Source: Phytophthora hibernalis (Eukaryota > Oomycota > Peronosporomycetes > Peronosporales > Peronosporaceae). Taken from it: 64,000 bases of DNA. Made by a program: the position numbers and the translations under genes. The stretch spans positions 372,001 through 436,000 of the forward strand of contig JAAKBF010000168.1 of the NCBI GenBank assembly GCA_012656075.1, written 5' to 3'. Below are positions 8,539 through 20,672 of the stretch, in pieces. The notes beneath the pieces were generated by a model. The model did not search any database and had not been told where the DNA came from. It saw only the letters and a program-made list of their open reading frames with translations. Numbering within the stretch: position 1 is the stretch's first letter; each line of letters opens with the position of its first letter.

Positions 8539-11131
8539 GGTGCTGTTGTCTGTAGTGGGGTCTTGTCCGATTTCGGAATGAGGCTGCAGTGCGGAGTGTG
8601 CGAGCGTGGGAAAGCCTCGGTTGGGGGCGGGTGGATGCTTGTCACACTCGGTTCTTGTCAAGCGCACCGGCGTCTCTTGGCCGCGGTTGGGTCGCTCGAA
8701 ATTTGGCTGAACGCTGCTTGTTCGCGTAAGGTTTCGCGGATTCGGTTGAGCGGTGCCGCGCGATGATGAGGTGGCGTCGGTCTGCTGTTTCGACACGGAC
8801 GGACTTGACGGGTGCGATTGAAATTGGAAACTGAAGGCAGTGTGATCCCCACCGAGGCGAAGACTGAACCAGTGGCAACGTGGTCTGTGCACGATGGTGA
8901 TGGAGGGTGCAAAGAAGAGAGAGTCCTCAGCTCCGAGTCACCGGCTGACGGCGAGAGCGCCGCCGCCGCGCAGAGAGAAGGGCTCGCCGTCACACGAGAG
9001 AAAATCCGTCGTCAACGGTTCAACGGCGCAAACTTCCGCTACGATTGCGATCCGCTGGACGGCAGTGGGCGGCGGATCCGTTGCTACACGTACTGAGTTC
9101 ACCCACAGCAAACAGCAAGCATTGCCAGGTGGGGTTTTGGATAGCATCCATTCATATCAACGACTGGTCGACCGCGTTGAAGGCTCGAAAACGGCAACAA
9201 CGGATTTCGTGTGAGTTTCGTAAAGACACGTTGAAGTCGGGCACCGAAAATCTGTATGGCGATCCGTCGTTCTACTAACAAGTATCTTGGACAAGGGCAA
9301 TAAAGTCAACAAGGGATCGGTGGTGGCTGTCTGTATTATCTTGAGCTCCGACCCGGTTTCCAACTTTGGAGCTTGGGTATGAAGCCGTTGAGATTCTTGT
9401 AAGTTATGTGTAACTAGCTGGAGCCACTCTTGTGACCGACGTGCCTGCAAAACCGGGCGGTGCGCGCACTTGTTTTTGAGGAAGCCCTGACCATGATGGC
9501 GAGGCTGTCTTTGACGCCTCTCCTGGTCGACGTCCAGACCGATGGCGGGTTGTCATCGCCGAGATTCGAGGGATCATTAGTCGCGGATGCCATCCCGACA
9601 GGTGCACCCGGCGGTACAACAAGTGTCTGCTTGAGGTGATCCAACAGAGTCTGTTACAGACCGTTGGCATTTTCGTGCATGAGCTCGAAACCAACTTAAC
9701 TACCGGTACCCGACACCAGTACATGTACGGTAACGATCCAATTCCAATCTTCCGCCCAGCCCAGCAAGCTGGGCTGTGTGCGCTACGATCCCGAGATGCT
9801 CGTCCGCGTTGCATCGAAAACCCGCTCGCCAGCCAGAGACCAGCGCGCGCCTCACTCATACAGCGTCGCCGACGCCAGCAAGCGCAAGATTTGATTTGAT
9901 TGTCACGCGGTTCTCAATTAATAGCTGTACATGTAGCTGGCGCACAGCACGCATCAAGGTTGTTGGCGCGAATCGTCAATTGGTAGGAGTAGTTTTTGTA
10001 TCCCTAGTCTAGGAAACGAGCTCGCCGACGCCGATATGTTCTGGTCCAGCGTTGCTAACGACAGCAGCGAATTTATAATAGCAACGGCATCAGCGCCGCC
10101 GCCAGCGACGATGCAAGTCGGAAGGATGTGAAGCCAGATGGTGGGCGAGACGCGTTGAAGAGCGCCGAGGCGATGAAAGAGGTTCAGCTTCCGAAAACTC
10201 ATGAGCAGGGCTCATCGGTTCCCAGCCAAAAGTCTACAGATCGCGTACGCTCACCTCACCTTGACGGTCTCCGAATCCCGCCTCGCCCAGTTCGACTGTT
10301 TGCCATCCGCGCGGCCGGCCTTGCTGGTCGTAACGGTATGACCACCGCGGCTCTCTTCACGTTTTCACTCGGCAAGAGAAGTTGCAGTCGTGAACATGAC
10401 AATGGAGACCGATCGACCCCACCGGCTTCTTCGGTGCGGTGCGCAGGACGAATACCTCGGATCTGTTCGGGCGACTAGAATTTCAGTCTGGAAGTCTGGA
10501 GCGCTCGGCTACGCCGGCAATCAGAATGCAAAAATGCGACTTAACGAGACAGGAGATCCAGCGGCGCACATCCGTGGAGATGACGGGTCTCTACATGTAA
10601 GGTTTTGCTGACTGTGGCAACTTATGAAGGTTGCAGTGGTGCCACAACTGCAAACTCGAGCTTTTTCCGCGGACTTGTCTCCAGTGAGACAACACACCGG
10701 ATGCAAGTGTACGCTCGCCGCGTCACTAAGTCGGTTGAACCAGGATCTCTGATCTACGTGTATGATCGTGCGTTGCACCATGCAGCGCCGTGCGATGTGA
10801 TACATGTACATGTACTCAGTGCTGGCAACGGGTGTATAAACGTTTATTCCATAAAACGCGTAATAACGCGTCATGTTTACTGATATCAAAAATCAACTTT
10901 TACGCACTGAGCTCGTAAAAACTGTTAGTACACGCTGTCTAAACTGTACAAACACTCCAAACTGTTTAAACGTTTTTAATCGTACTGTCACTACCAGCAC
11001 TGATGTACTGTAGCGTGTCGCTGCAGAAGAGCGAGCAAGAACGTGCAAGGCACTCGTTTCGGCCTCGTAGCCAGCGTTTGCTGCACTGCAATACTAGGGT
11101 ACAGTTATTTGCCTCAATAGTGGTATGTTGA
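8539..11131. other. long stretch without a recognisable gene
   Basis: Several frames of 60-150 codons are open on both strands, but none shows a domain, conserved motif or splice pattern I recognise. The longest minus-strand frames (9404-9859, 9414-9644) have an unusual Ser/Arg-rich composition. A GGTACC/ACCGGT-rich patch lies near 9699-9730. It may be decayed repeats. Confidence 0.4.
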
Positions 11132-11182
11132 ATGCAGTCCAGCCTGGACTGCATCAAGGTCCTGGACTCCAGGACCTTGATG
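11132..11182. repeat. two adjacent perfect palindromes
   Basis: Palindrome one has 11-bp arms (11132-11142 and 11144-11154) around one base. Palindrome two has 15-bp arms (11152-11166 and 11168-11182) around one base. The two overlap by three bases (CAT). Flanking bases (GACTGCATC / GATGCGAGTC) nearly extend the second one further. Confidence 0.85.
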
Positions 11183-11451
11183 CGAGTCTTGCTCGCCACT
11201 CGGGGACGAACTGCAAACCCCCAGTCATTTGAGAGCTCCACCGAAACTATCTCGCTCAGTATAAGGCGAGATTGCATCCCAACACGCCAGACGTGCAACT
11301 TGCACTGCAAGCCCCGCGGAGATGGCACAATTAGTGAGAGACTGAACGATGGAGTTCAACGTGGATAGGATTCAGTGGTTTAATTCGTGTCATTCAGTTT
11401 ACTTCAGAATCTGTGACGTGGTACATTAGATGTAGCCATGTTGTTCCTTGC
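11183..11451. other. no gene recognised
   Basis: Region between the palindromes and the 3' end of the membrane/coiled-coil gene. No feature seen. Confidence 0.4.
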
Positions 11452-12436
11452 TTAGCTGGCTGCGGTGGGATGGTGCTGCGCCTGCAGCTTCGTCACGAGA
11501 ACGCCCTCAGTGAGATCGACCGCACGCTGTAAGCAGAATTACAAATAGTGTTAGTTAGCGTAGTTGAGTTACTGGAAAAAGGTTCGCTGTTGTTACGTGG
11601 TGCAGTTGGATGAGCGACTTCAGATCGTCGATTGAAGTTGCATCAAGGTGCGTTCCCTGCAACTCGTCAATTCTGCTCGATAACGCAAATATGAACATGA
11701 GTGAGAGCCGATGGCATTACTGGCTGCGTCGATTGCACTGCTACACAAGACCGACCGCTTCTCGTGGGCTGAAAGGGTTTCTTCAAGTTCCAATATACGG
11801 CCTCGATTGGCGCTGGTGGACGACATTGTTGCGCTGCATTGCTAGAAGACAGAATCCGCATCAGCTTCGCTAAAACAACCAACAATTATTGATGCAATCG
11901 TACCAGCGCAACGAGTAGCCAGGCTGCTGAAATGAGGACCGTGTTCAAAATTACGCAGACTTGCAAAGTCAAGATCCCGCGTTGAAAAATGTCTGACACC
12001 GGAGCAATGTCCGCACACCTGCGCAAACGTGAGAATTTAGAGCTATAGATATGACTGCCCAAACACAATATTTTAGAGAGTGCGCTTACCATGTAGCATT
12101 CGTTTGCTGAGCTCGACTCAGCCGCAAAGCGGAAGGCGACTCGATTAGGAGCACCAGCAGTGCCGTGGACGTTAGTGCAGTTGCAGCCTGGAGCTATAGT
12201 ATCAAATAACACCACGTTAGTTTAGCAACCGTTATCAAAAATTGTATCAATGCTATAGTAGAACAATGAACAAACCATTCTGTACGATGCGACTTCTGCA
12301 GCGGCGCCATTTCCAATGATTTATACTCTTGGAGATCCAATCGGCTTAGCTTCCGCATGAGTCCTATCAACACGCCAGTGAATCCGTCATACAACACGCG
12401 AGTAAGATGTAAGGATTCCACACCGGTAGAAATCAT
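11452..12436 (-). CDS. multi-exon membrane protein with C-terminal coiled coil, unknown function
   Basis: I reconstruct six exons on the minus strand: 12436-12230, 12193-12090, 12018-11904, 11841-11756, 11672-11597 and 11526-11452. They sum to 663 nt, exactly in frame, 220 aa. Introns are 36 (unusually short; a longer one from GTTCAT is possible), 71, 62, 83 and 70 nt, with donors such as GTAAGC, GTACGA and GTCGGT. The protein has two hydrophobic segments (around FLIT-LQAATALTSTALLVLLI and VCVILNTVLISAAWLLVAL). A helical C-terminus with heptads follows (RILELEETLSAHEKRIDEL). It starts nine bases after the stop of the next ORF and in the same frame, so the two may be one gene. No family recognised. 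Confidence 0.55.
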
Positions 12437-12445
12437 TGCAAGCCG

Positions 12446-13147
12446 TTAGTCATCAAGTAGAGAAGGATATTTGATCAGGATGAAGAGGTTCTGCCGTGTG
12501 CGGTTGGCCCCTGCGCTGTATGCACAAAGGAAGCGGTCATCCCCGCTAGTCGACGACGAAGCAGGCCCTGATTGCAGATTCACAGCATCCATCCAGCACA
12601 TTCCTGCTACGATCCCTAAAACCACGACGACCGCTGCTTTTTCACTGTCGCGTTGCAGAATTGCCCACCACCTCCAACTTTCTGCATTCGTGGAACTATC
12701 GTGGAGTTTCTGTTGTGCTTTGATCAACGAAGACCGTCGGTGTCGGGTGTGCTCCGGCAACGAGGAGTGTAGTTTACGTTGCCTCGTCCGCACTTGGTAG
12801 AAATCACCACTGACCTCGTTCTCAACAAGGTATCGTGCAGTTGTCACTACCGAGATCACGCGTGAGCTTTCATCGCCCTGAAGATGAAACATCTCGACTA
12901 TTGCTGATGGCGACAAACTCGTAGCGCTGTCCGCTCGATTAAGCTCTTGTTCAATTCCGTCCGTGTCGGACTTCACTTCCTGCACTTCCTGAGCTTGGGG
13001 TTGTGCTTGTGCTTGGGCTCGCTGTGCTTCCTCACGAAATTGGCGCCGAGTTCTCTTGATCCTAGTTTTGTCATCCTTCTTCTTCTTGCCTTTCTTGGAA
13101 GTATTAGCTTCAGCAGTAGAGTCGTTTTCAACGTCGTCTTCTTTCAT
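12446..13147 (-). CDS. Lys/Gln-rich single-pass membrane protein, unknown
   Basis: 233 aa from the ATG at 13147; an upstream in-frame GTG is ignored. The N-terminus is acidic then very basic (KKGKKKKDDKTRIKRTRR), followed by a Q/A-rich run (AQAQAQPQAQEVQ). One hydrophobic segment lies near residue 170 (AAVVVVLGIVAGMCWM). It ends LLDD-TAA at 12446; an ATG in the same frame follows nine bases later and opens the next ORF. It shares a 110-bp divergent promoter region with the dynein light chain gene. I do not recognise a family. Confidence 0.55.
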   Translation of the reverse strand: MKEDDVENDSTAEANTSKKGKKKKDDKTRIKRTRRQFREEAQRAQAQAQPQAQEVQEVKSDTDGIEQELNRADSATSLSPSAIVEMFHLQGDESSRVISVVTTARYLVENEVSGDFYQVRTRQRKLHSSLPEHTRHRRSSLIKAQQKLHDSSTNAESWRWWAILQRDSEKAAVVVVLGIVAGMCWMDAVNLQSGPASSSTSGDDRFLCAYSAGANRTRQNLFILIKYPSLLDD

Positions 13148-13257
13148 CTTCTGAGCTTGTCGAGTCGAGCGTGACGCTAAAATGGCTTTGATACATCGTG
13201 AACGGACACTCGACGCCAGACCCTTCGGATCGCTCAACACAAAACGAGATCCTGATC
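13148..13257. promoter_or_regulatory. divergent intergenic region (membrane protein / dynein light chain)
   Basis: Only 110 bp separate two start codons pointing away from each other, so the 5' signals of both genes must lie here or overlap the coding ends. No specific element is recognised. Confidence 0.5.
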
Positions 13258-13871
13258 ATGCCGACAGATACCTGCTACGATTTCCCACTGCTCAAGGATG
13301 AAGTGAGCGCCATCGTTCAGGACGCTGTGCTTAGTGTACTGGAAGGCAATGTGTACGACAACGCAAAGGTGAACGAGTATTTTGACCGAAGTGTTTGAAA
13401 GGCTTGATGGTTCTAAACGGATGAAATCCTTGCTAACAGGCGAACGACTGGGTCAACGTGGTGACCAATGCCTGCATTGAAGACCTGAGGCGTCTCTGTC
13501 CTGTACGAGATGCAGTGATTTCGATATTATGGTTGTTGTTTCCACACTAGCTGACTTGGTTCGTGCTTGCAGAATTTCAAGTACATCGTGACTTGCTACG
13601 TCCGGCAACGAAAGGGAGCAGGACTCGAAATCAGCAGGTGGGTGTGCTTCCTGTTTCCTACTTCAAGTATGTTGTTGTAAACTTTAACTTGCATGACTGT
13701 GCAGCGGTGCGTATTGGGACGAGAAGTCTGATGGTGCGTTGAATATCGCCAATATGATCATATCTACCTTGCTGATCATTTATATCTGGTACCACAACAG
13801 GATCTTGTACTGTGTCGTGGGAGAACGCTACGATCGCAGCGGTGTTATACGTCTACGGCTTAGCTATCTGA
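13258..13871 (+). CDS. DYNLT1: Tctex-type dynein light chain
   Basis: Small dynein light chain that dimerises and attaches cargo/intermediate chain to cytoplasmic or ciliary dynein. Five exons: 13258-13392, 13440-13502, 13573-13637, 13705-13733 and 13801-13871, exactly in frame, 120 aa (human DYNLT1 is 113). Introns are 47-70 nt. Family motifs appear in order: EVSAIVQDAV, NEYFDRSANDWVNVVTNACI, NFKYIVTCYVRQRKGAGLE, YWDEKSDGSCTVSWEN and a final YVYGLAI. The last intron splits the DGSCTV motif and was placed by it. The start is the first in-frame ATG. The gene is intact. Confidence 0.93.
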
Positions 13872-13964
13872 GTGCTACAAGGAGAAAGACCAACAAGAAC
13901 GAATTCATAAATGTATGCAAATTACTAGGCGTAGTAGCTTGAACTCTGATCTCCTGCTTGATAA

Positions 13965-16900
13965 TTACGCTGTAAGTGCTGGTGCTTGTCCTGTTGGAGG
14001 CGTCGACACGACGCTTTGCCTCGCTTCGATCTTAAGAGGGTCGATCGCAACGAGCCACGCCCGCATCTCTGCTGAAGTCGAAGCCTGGAGCCACCACACA
14101 GCCGACTGTTTTCTCCCGTCAACGCACACCAGACGAAACGAAAACGGCACATCGGATGCAGTCGATACGATCAACTGACACAACGAGAGATCCATCACAC
14201 CGTTTGCTGCTTCCGCGCGAAGCTCTCGTACGCATACAAAAATGGTCTTTTCAGGACAAACCACTGCCGCTCCCACATCATCTTCGACGCACGAGTAGCT
14301 TTCGGAGGGTCATCGGCCGTGCTGTGTTGTTTCCTAGAGGTGCAACAACCGCAGCAGCCGTCTCTTCGTCCATATAAGACGACAACGAAAGCATGAGGAA
14401 GCCGCTCATCTCGCCTCCCAGCTGATCGCCGCCTACCAATTGAGTTGGCTCCGAAACGAAGTGAATAATGTGTCCTCGACGCTTTTGCTGTGATCGATGA
14501 ATGAAAACCGCGGACTCGGACGATACAGCGTCCAGATCTACCAATTTGCCTGTGAAGAGGTTCATCAGTAGATCGTTTCTCCTCAAGTGACGAATAAAGA
14601 GCTCAGGCGAGTCAAACTGCACGCTTTCGAATACTTGCACTTCGTCTTCAGTCCTCTGGAAAATCGCATCCAAGCATAGGTTCACCTTGGTTGGTGTCAG
14701 TGACTCATCGAAGGTTGTGTTGTTACCGTCGCTTCGAGCGGATGATGCAGCATTCAAATTCATCATAATCAACACCTTTTGCCTTATCCGTTCGAGCTGC
14801 ATCGCGATTCCCAGTCGGTGCAAGCCATTGACGTGGCGTGCAACCGCAACATCGTTGATAGAAGCACTCTTTGCCACACCTTTAGGTTGATCATCGTTGG
14901 CTGGACCACCATTGTCGTCCTCGAACTGTTCATCTTCAACGATGTCCGCCGCGTACCAGGTGCCGAGACGGTAGCAGCGACTATAGCTTTCTTTTGCCCA
15001 CCACACCGTGCGTGAAGCGACCAATCCACGAGTGAATCTCTGCGTAGCCGAAACACTGCTACCACACACCTTCGCGACGAGGGTTTTTGAGATAACAATT
15101 GGCACTTTCGACAGGCTTGAGGTGAATGCGATAGCTAGTCGATACGTCGACCGTGCACCAGCCTTGTTGATCGGTTCTAAATCGCTGTCGGGGGCTCTGT
15201 CCCAGCGCAAGATGGCACTAAGTGACCGACTCGCGTCGTCGACACCACAATCGCCACGGAACTCGAGTACCTGCCACCTGATTGACCCCTGATCTATCAA
15301 TTGGGACTCGCCGGAAGCTACACTGGATGACTGGTCGTGGTGATCATGAAACATACGAGAGGATGGCAGCATCCTTTGTGTCGTCTTACCCATCATTCTT
15401 GACATCGAGGCTGTTCTGTTGACCGAAGGAGCATCCGAGCAGCAATTCGGACGTGTACAATTTGTGAGAGCGTGAAGGTTTGTTGATCAGACTGTGTCAC
15501 GCGAACCATCAACCGACGAGACCGGTTCGCGTGGAGACGCAGTGCACCGTCAGGCTTCACAGCAACAGGATGATACAACCCGTCCACCTCGCGCTCTTCC
15601 ACATCCACGGACACGTAAAACTCCACCTGCTGCGTTTCCAGTTCAACATCGCTCATTGGCTCCACTTCATCTGCGTTGGGGTCATGCTGTGTGTTAGCTT
15701 GACATCGTATCCCCATACCTCCACCAGTAATGACTCCTCTTCAGCAGTACTTTGACTAAACAAGTTGTTCTTCTTCGCAGTAATCGTAGTCTCGAACTGT
15801 TCGTCGATGAAAAAGGTCTTCCGATTTTCATCCAGGGCCACACTTCCACCGTTAAAAGTCTCCACTGGTGGCACTCTCGGGGTCGAAAAGATCTTTGGGG
15901 TACCAGCTACTTCTGGAGATGCTTCCTTGGTCTCCTGTCTTTTGAGTTTTGTATTCGCTTTTGAAGCTGTCTCTTTCAGTGTGACGGAAATGCCCGAAGC
16001 AACCAAAAGACCCCTTCGTCAAATTCCATTCGGTCGAGATGAACTCGGACACGATGTATAGAGGTTTCGGGGCCCTTTGCCGATAGAATACCTTTTTCTT
16101 CCCGGGCACTGTAATTGCGGAGATACCCTCCAATTGCAACTCTAATCTGCCAATATATGCTCCAGAGAAGTCGTAGATTGCGACAGATAGCGGTACTGTC
16201 GATCCTGGCAATTGCGCTGCTGCGTAAATTCTTCCGTAGCCCAGTAGGCGCAGTGAGGGCATTGTATGCGATTGTGGTTTGCTGAGACGCACCAACCCGT
16301 CATTTTCAGGTTTCTCAACATGAAGTTTATCTTGAGCTCGTGAGGATCTGCGCTCGTGGTCAAATGATGGACTTGGTTGGCGTGAAGAAGTGACTTTACG
16401 CGCTGGTTCGGGAATCTGCAGGTCTTCGATCTTAGGGGCCTCCTCAGCTGCGAAGGAGACAACGTTTTCAAGCGATGCTGCGAATTCACGCAAGAATTGA
16501 AGCTTTATCTCGAGCATGGTTCGATCCCAATGCACGGTGCTACAGCAATCAGACTCCAATTTCTTCGTTACGATGACAGAGCCCAGCCCTGTGTTCCCAC
16601 CGTTTGAATCGTTCCCCACGGAAAATTCAGTGTTGAGAAGCCACTTGGCGCAGATTGCGTTGGCCTCCTCCACCAACGCCTCGAGCCCTCCCTTCATCTT
16701 CAACCACCTCTAAGTCAGGTGGTTGTTCCACTGCTTCGGCGATTCTTGGTGTTGACACAGCACACCCAGGAACTATAGTGGAAGGCGAACAGGTTAGAAT
16801 GATGGATCAAATCAAATAGGAGGGCATTTTGTGCGGCTTACCATGGATACGGAAGCAGTAGGGCTTACCCAGACGAACCTGGTCACCATGATGAAGCTTT

Positions 16901-19398
16901 GTCGGGTGTTCACCCCATACTCAAGTGGCTGACCATTCACGAAAAGTATCGCAGTAGGGTTCAATGATTCAATCTCCACAATATACTGAGGACCTGATGC
17001 ATCCTCGGCATCACCCACGATGTCGAGCTCATTCGATATGCGGGTACACGTAAAACGAGCGTGTCGGGATAAAATTCTGCTCACGTCGTCACCTGGTAAC
17101 TTGCATACTTGCATGACCGAGCGTCTATCAGCCGAAAGAGCCAAAACGACTTCAGATGCAATCAACTTGCGTGACGATTTCCACTTGGAGTAGATGGAGC
17201 GCTCCGTGAAGAACCCTTTCGCCGCCTCAGCATTATCGATGACCAGGAACCATGCCGCTTTTTCTGCTTAGGTGGCGTACTTGCATTTGCGGTATCTTCA
17301 GCGCTCTTTCCATCGGATTCGTCGTGCTCGTGCTCTATTTCCACAGACTCATACTTGGTCATGTCAGGATTGGGGTCGGATCCAAACAAAGTTGTCCCCT
17401 CCACTAGCACATACGCGAGTGCTTCATTAGGTCCCAGATTGGCGCTCATGTTAACTAAGCTGGGAAGGCTGTCACTCAGATGAATGGCACGAGCCGTCGT
17501 CGTATCAGTCAAGTGCTTCTGTTGCGAACGGAAAAATTCAACCTCCTTCTGCAACTCTGCATAGAAAGATTCACGCTCCACCAAACTCGCCGATATGCCA
17601 GCGTTCACGAGTTCTTTTCCTGGGCTGCCTTCCTTTCGTACGAGCTGGGCTCTCAACTCCTCAATTTCCTGGCGAAGTTGGCGGATAATGCGAGCGTTCT
17701 TGTCTTCATTCACAACAGCACGATTCATCACTTTCTTCGCAGATTCCGCATAGCGAAGCGTACTCATCGTTTCGTCATAGTTCTGTTCAAAAATGTAAGG
17801 CGAGTTAGTAAGATTGTTGAAATGAGCAAACTAGGCAAATTTGGCGCGTGCCACTTACTTCTGAGGACGGGCTGATCATGGCAAACATCGTCGTCTATCA
17901 TACGAGACACGCAATTAGTATCTGTCAACAGTCACGCATTATTGTCGAATTTCCCACACACCTTAGCGTTTCCTCCCAAACTCTCTTTAGAAGCCATGTG
18001 AGAGTACTATCTCGATAAGGAATCCGATCCGAACCTTGTCTGCGGCACAATCAGCGCAGTTCATACATCAGCATCCAATTACCGGGAGTATTCGCGTGAA
18101 ATACGTACTTGCTCAACGCAGATATGACTCGTCCAAGTGTTGTGAGACTTTTGTTAATCATGGCACCTTCTTTCAGTCGGTCACCACTTGTTCCGGATAC
18201 GTTTGCACGTTCTGACCCCGCCAGATCGATCATACTAATCTTCGAGGTCTGAAATCGACCCCACCAAACAAAAACAGTTTCTAATTAGCAAAAGCAAGCA
18301 TTCTCAAGAAAGCCTTCCGTCCGAACCTTATCATTGGCACACTGCGAGATCGGATCAAATGTCGTCTGTGTAAACGTGATTGTAAACACTGCATGTGATC
18401 GAGAAGACACTGCGTTCATGAGCGTCGACGCCACCGTCCGCAGTTTCTCTCCGGCGAGCATTTCTTCTGCGATATCGGCATATGAAGTGACCGAGCGTAG
18501 ACTCAGTCCTCTACAAAGGGTCCCGTCACTGGATGCTCTCGAACTTTTAACGTTCGCCGCGATGCATTTGCTTCACTCTCCACCGTCTGCGTCTGTGTCG
18601 TAAACGACGGTCGACGCTTCTCCAGATTCGTCACTGCTTCGGTATCCAGCAGATCGTTCACTTTTTCTTTGTAAATCTCGCAGTAACTCACATGGGCACT
18701 GTAAATGGTCCTCTTCACATTCGAATCTCCATCTTCTTCCTGTAAAATGGCTTCTTTATCTCTTCGAGCATCGATTTCTCGAAAAAGAGCTTCACACACT
18801 CGGAATCACACCCTTGCCACTCACTGTCTTATCTCCCACCATAGTATGGGTCTTACCACTACCAGTTTGGCCATAAGCCAGCATTGTACAGTTGAATCCC
18901 TGAAAGGCCGACTCGATCGCTGATTGGCCAATTTCGTTGAAGATGAGCTCCTGATTAGGTCGTTGGCTCTCTTGGTCCATATCTACCGTTTCAATACCGG
19001 TAGAAGCTCCAAAACACCGGTCAAAATGGAACGAGCGACATTCCTGCCGTAGTGGCTGCATTGATCACAGCCGTACTAAGTGCGAGGGACGCGTCCCTAA
19101 TTGAAGGGGACGAGGGACCGACTGTCCCGAGGAACGACGGGTCGAAGAACACGATGGGGTTCACCACTTGGACTGCAGAGCGAGTGACGTTGACAATGAC
19201 ATGCGTCTTGGCCTGTTTCTCTCTTTCGTTGAGTGGACGGGAACGCACCACCACTTTGATGGCACAAGGGACGTCTTCATCGTTTGACGAGGGATTTGGG
19301 GACCCCGATTCAACGAGGAACGCGACTTCATCGGAAGCTGGCAGATCTGGAACTGAGACGACTGACGGAATTCTGCAGCAAAGAACGCGCCTCTTCAA
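13965..19398 (-). CDS. kinesin-3 family motor (motor-FHA-KIF1-like-PH), several frameshifts
   Basis: Plus-end microtubule motor for vesicle/organelle transport. N-terminal motor: IKVVVRSRPLNEREKQ (about 19270), P-loop AYGQTGSGKTHTMVG (about 18870), switch I NAVSSRSHAV (about 18400) and switch II MIDLAGSERA (about 18230). Then come a neck coil (RIIRQLRQEIEELRAQL), a split FHA domain (17460-16870), a KIF1-type middle/C-terminal region and a PH domain (about 14270-14010). The motor is divided by short introns; one is placed at MISPSSE / NYDETMSTLRYAESAKK. One-base shifts occur near 17986 (the LLKESLGGNAK motif is broken by a missing A), 17214, 16011, 15678 and 14203. The 5' end is unclear: no in-frame ATG precedes the motor, and the start may be hidden by another shift. 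The C-terminus could extend by a short exon. Confidence 0.85.
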
Positions 19399-19639
19399 GA
19401 TTTTTTCTCTTGCGCAGATGTGTTTTTAGAGAAAATACAGACTTTGTATTCGAAAGGTGTCTACTTAAGTTGGATGGGGAATCGAAGTGTTTGGCTTTTA
19501 GTGGTGGAGTTGGAATTGTGCCTCTGCCACTTCAAAATGGTACGATACCGGTTTTTATGAGCGTTTGTTCGAAGCACGTTTACATGTACTTCGAAGGGGA
19601 TTGTCTGTACTTCACTTTGCTCGCTTAGAGCCTTCCCAC

Positions 19640-20290
19640 CGACTGCAAGACAGGAGTTTCGTCTTGCTACGCTTTCGCTTGGTACTCCTCCAGACACGCT
19701 TCGTAATCGGGATATTGTGCAATGAATTGGCCACTGGACCTCGGCAATTGCATCCACACCCTTTGTCTTCAAGAACTCACTCACCACTTTCCAACGCAAC
19801 CTCTATCACAACCCACTTACTTTTCTCTTTGACACACCTTGCCGAATGAACCACTCCACTAGCATCGTGTAGTGCTCAATGATAGACGACAGAACGGATG
19901 GCGCCGCCGAATCGTGACGTTCACCCTTTCGTCGCTAAGGCCCAGCTCCGTTCTCATCCATTATATCTATTATATTACACAACGTTCTGGCGAATAATGA
20001 ATCATCTAAAGAAGAAACCCACCCCATCATTAGCCACGATGCAATAGTAGGAAACTGATAACAGACCATCAACCCACTCTCAATTTCTTGGCCACAGTTC
20101 GTAAAGCCTCCGAAGCCCCCTGCTCATGAGGAAGTTGGTTGTGCGGTCCACCGCCCACTTCGCCCTTTCATTAGAAAATATTTCTGACCGATCTTCGCAA
20201 AGCATGCCGCCTGCTTCTTCAGATCAGTAGCAAAATCCAAGACAGTGGATTTGAGCAGATCTCGCCGAGGCGAAGCCAAACATCATCTTA
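19640..20290 (-). pseudogene. truncated mTERF-family relic
   Basis: Decayed relative of the mTERF relic at 44700-45960. N-terminal part: WAVDRTTNFLM near 20140. Middle: TIRR...EHYTMLVEWFIRQGVSKRK ending at a GTAAGT donor near 19820. Then it jumps directly into a C-terminal part ending near 19660 (FIAQYPDYEACLEEYQAKA then stop). The central mTERF repeats are missing, as if deleted from inside the intron, and frames are shifted. It lies just upstream of the kinesin gene. Confidence 0.7.
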
Positions 20291-20393
20291 CTTTCAATAA
20301 AAATGTAATATTGTGGTCACAAGATCAATTCAAAAGTTCGACTTTCTCCGATAAAAATCGTACACCATAATTAGTCAGGGTCAGGTGAACGGT

Positions 20394-20437
20394 GTACCGG
20401 TACCGTATATTTGCTCCCCGAAAACCGGTACATGTAC
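20394..20437. repeat. GTACCGGT-rich short repeat cluster
   Basis: Contains GTACCGGTACCGT and AACCGGTACATGTACC about 250 bp upstream of the oxoprolinase start. Similar clusters occur at 37036-37077 and near 9699-9730. Role unknown. Confidence 0.5.
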
Positions 20438-20672
20438 CCATCCCAAGATATTCGACCAATCAGAATTCGATTGCGTTTGCGTGTCATGAAGCCTGCTGAC
20501 ACCGGCTATAAAGTGTGGTCCACTTCTTTTAAGCTCTTTTATGCATGTATCCGTGGCCACCATTTCCTGTCCGTGGCAGCAGCCACTTTGTTTTACACAC
20601 ATCAGGTTCGTCATTGTGCATTTTGCACGCATCCAAGCAGACGTCTGGTCCCCAACTCATCTCCTGCCGAAC

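Noticed and set aside
9404..9859. Minus-strand frame that might be a retrotransposon gag piece
   Set aside because: Only one weak Cys/His pattern and no neighbouring pol; not enough to support.
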